Source: Nemertoderma westbladi (lineage: Eukaryota; Xenacoelomorpha; Nemertodermatida; Nemertodermatidae). Taken from it: a DNA stretch of 30,022 bases. The position numbers and the translations under genes were made by a program. Below are positions 28,316 to 30,022 of the stretch, in pieces; position 1 is the stretch's first letter; every line of letters begins with the position of its first letter. The notes under the pieces are model-generated. The model had not been told where the DNA came from. It worked only from the letters and a program-made list of their open reading frames with translations, and made no database searches. The stretch covers positions 1 through 30,022 of the forward strand of contig JAUCBJ010001573.1 in NCBI GenBank assembly GCA_032718475.1. Reading direction: 5' to 3'.

Positions 28316-28672
28316 ATGGACGAGACGCCAGACGATTTCACACTTCTTGAGTGCGACGGCATGGGAGGGGGGGTGAGATTCGTCAGAAGGGATAAGGTAG
28401 TCAAAGAGGGGTTGAGGGACGGAATAATAGTGCGGAGTGCGGAGAGAGTGCGGATGCGATTCGAGCGTGGGGGGAGAGGAATAAGAGGCAGAGTAAGGGA
28501 CGGGGAAGTCCGAGAGTTAGAGCGGGAGAGAGGAGAAGTAGAGGAGAATCTGGGTAAGAAAAGAGTAGAGTCAGGGCGAAAGTGTTGGGGAAACAAAAAT
28601 CGTGTGAGAGGAATGCACGATCGGCCCAACATGGGACGCCAGGCGAACAGGGTAGCGTTATCATACCCATAG
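28316..28672 (+). CDS. Small Arg/Glu-rich protein, 118 aa, unknown
   Basis: ATG at 28316 (a second ATG lies out of frame at 28311). The N-terminal 30 residues look folded (DDFTLLECDGMGGGVRFVRRD), followed by an Arg/Glu-rich stretch (ERVRMRFERGGRGIRGRVRD, ELERERGEVEEN) and a basic end. GC- and purine-rich composition matches the exonuclease-Gag frame 170 bases upstream on the same strand, and the stop at 28670-28672 falls where the stem-loop run begins. It may be an accessory protein of the same element; it could also be a chance frame in purine-rich sequence. Confidence 0.4.
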   Translation: MDETPDDFTLLECDGMGGGVRFVRRDKVVKEGLRDGIIVRSAERVRMRFERGGRGIRGRVRDGEVRELERERGEVEENLGKKRVESGRKCWGNKNRVRGMHDRPNMGRQANRVALSYP

Positions 28673-28991
28673 GGAGCGGCCTGGAAAGCCGGCTCCGAGA
28701 GAAAATAATACCACCCCACACCCGATGCTAGATCGGGATCCAGCGGGATTGTAGCGCCCTTTAGGTGGATGCTATCTTCTCACCCGGAAGATAGCATGGG
28801 GGGGAGTGTTAGCTTATTCAATCCCGCTAACACCCCACAAAGTAAGCCGATAAGCAATATTGGGGGCCACGAGATTGGGTAATCAACCACTCGTGTCTCC
28901 CCAACAAAGTGGGAAGGGAGAACGCACAATAAGGGTCAGGGGTTACTCCCCTGACACAGAGAGAATAGCTGGAGTGAACGGAAACACTCCA
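28650..28991. other. Run of at least seven stem-loops, candidate structured RNA
   Basis: Stems: 28650-28654/28664-28668 (GGGTA); 28673-28680/28688-28696 (one bulge); 28721-28726/28732-28737 (CCCGAT); 28769-28779/28787-28797 (11 perfect bp, 7-nt loop); 28806-28813/28826-28833 (8 bp, extended by a bulge and GGG/CCC); 28860-28865/28899-28904 enclosing 28868-28873/28890-28895; 28935-28942/28948-28955 (8 bp, 5-nt loop); 28970-28976/28985-28991 (7 bp). They follow the exonuclease-Gag genes on the plus strand, so a 3' UTR or LTR-leader structure is likely. Confidence 0.7.
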
Positions 28992-30022
28992 AAGGGCGCC
29001 AACAGGGATATTAACCAATCAGGGGGGAAGCATCGACTAGGTACTGTAGCAAGGCCAAACCGTGCAATATATTAGCAGTTACCCAGTAATCAGTTATTCA
29101 GTTATCTCAGTGTGTTATTGGTGTTAGTTAGGTTAGTTTAGCTAGGGAAGTACCGGGACTTCAATCACCGTCTCCCGCGTTCCATATACAACTCTATATT
29201 ACGGTCACTATCTATATCTATTTATATACCCGAACATTATATACGACGAACAACGCAAACTCTTTTACCTTTCACACACGGCGGGGACGCGTAGATCGAC
29301 AAACCGGATAAATAATAACATACACATAATATAGGGTTAGAACATCGCTTGGCCAATATATATGGCTATTTATATGGTAAATTTTATATACGACTAGTTT
29401 GTTTGTTTTGGATATTATTTTATGTAATATTAAAGTGCTAACGCGAATACATTACATTGTTAACAAATACATATTGCTTTATTTTATATGTTGGCTGATC
29501 GCTAACATATTGGATAGTGTGTTTGTTTTGAATATTTCGCGATAGCAGAATTTATAAAGTGCTAATTCGAAAACTTGCTTTTGGAAATTACATTGCTTGT
29601 CTCTTTATATGATGCATATTATTTTATTTAGCAATTAATTTATTGAGAAAACACCTAAAAAATTTTCACTTTCAATGAATTTAACTCTTTCTTAGTTAGT
29701 AGAATAATTATAAATAGGCTTTTAAAACGATAGTATCCACCTATTGAGTAATTTGAATCTACGACCAATTTAAGATATTGTACATTACTGTTTTTCTGAC
29801 ATGTTATGTCCTATCGGATTAAAACCGATAAAACCGATTTGCTTATAAATAAAATATAATGAGGTGTTTTATAAAAATGAAAAATTGTGGAATGACTTTT
29901 CTAAGATTTGAACCAGCGCAGCCTAAATGCCTTATGATTACATAATTTTCCTACAGTAGTTACATTATCAGCTCAACTCAAATTTAGTTATTTAATAATA
30001 CCCCAGCAGGAGAAATCGAGCT
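28992..30022. other. AT-rich non-coding right end
   Basis: No supported gene. AAGGGCGCCAACAGGGA at 28992-29008 loosely resembles a tRNA-Lys primer site. 29066-29110 has TATATTA followed by ATCAGTT and TCTCAGTG, promoter-like words. A diverged tandem repeat about 121 bp apart lies at 29398-29575 (GTTTGTTTTGGATATT...AAAGTGCTAACGCGAA versus GTTTGTTTTGAATATT...AAAGTGCTAATTCGAA). Beyond that only AT-rich DNA. Confidence 0.5.

Noticed and set aside
26561-28991. UGA as selenocysteine with a SECIS among the downstream hairpins
   Set aside because: I do not see the AUGA...AA...GA core in any of the stems, and no selenoprotein family fits.
29890-29945. tRNA-like B box (minus strand GGTTCAAATC)
   Set aside because: The flanking bases do not form a T stem and no A box or acceptor stem is visible; a similar B-box-like word near 16310-16325 also lacks the other parts.

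Overview
The window looks like a transposon-rich, AT-rich intergenic stretch from an invertebrate animal, possibly an arthropod. BEL/Pao elements are known only from animals, and three or more retroelement families are packed together here. Non-coding stretches run 60-70% AT while the retroelement reading frames are GC-richer. I see no rRNA, confident tRNA, CRISPR array or clear single-copy host gene. The exact taxon cannot be read from this sequence.

Layout. (1) 1-519 (-): 5' part of a Gag-like gene, probably Ty3/gypsy-type, running off the left edge, with a leader carrying a small hairpin. (2) About 872-1993: a 30/34-bp minisatellite. (3) 2327-14740: one complete LTR retrotransposon insertion on the minus strand. 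It has two about 1.25-kb LTRs, a matching 5-bp target duplication (gtgtt) and a purine tract beside the 3' LTR. Its main ORF (11275-7088) encodes a BEL/Pao Gag and a DSG aspartic protease, then jumps straight to a pre-integrase segment. Reverse transcriptase and RNase H are missing, and I find no integrase. The rest holds tandem repeats (287 bp, about 118 bp, about 182 bp and a visually perfect 490-bp pair) and small or broken ORFs. (4) 21847-17111 (-): a second BEL/Pao-type Gag in one reading frame, broken by stops that two phase-0 introns could remove, with 35 heptapeptide repeats at its C-terminal end. (5) About 24650-22825 (-): a 5'-truncated, frameshifted LINE (RTE-like) ending in a TAG-type tail, plus a second 79-bp LINE tail in opposite orientation at 24773-24851. 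(6) 25488-28144 (+): a GC-rich frame encoding a DEDD-type 3'-5' exonuclease-like domain (EXD/WRN-exo style), an in-frame TGA, then a Gag-like protein with three CCHC zinc knuckles. It is followed by an Arg-rich small ORF and by a dense run of stem-loops at 28650-28991. (7) 29000-30022: AT-rich non-coding DNA with a diverged about 121-bp tandem repeat.

How it fits together. Every LTR-type unit visible here has Gag (two with extra domains) but no polymerase, and the only reverse transcriptase is the LINE's. The complete element at 2327-14740 is young, with nearly identical LTRs, so it was probably mobilised by a polymerase supplied elsewhere. The best candidate for something not routinely described is the exonuclease + triple-zinc-knuckle frame with its downstream hairpin array.
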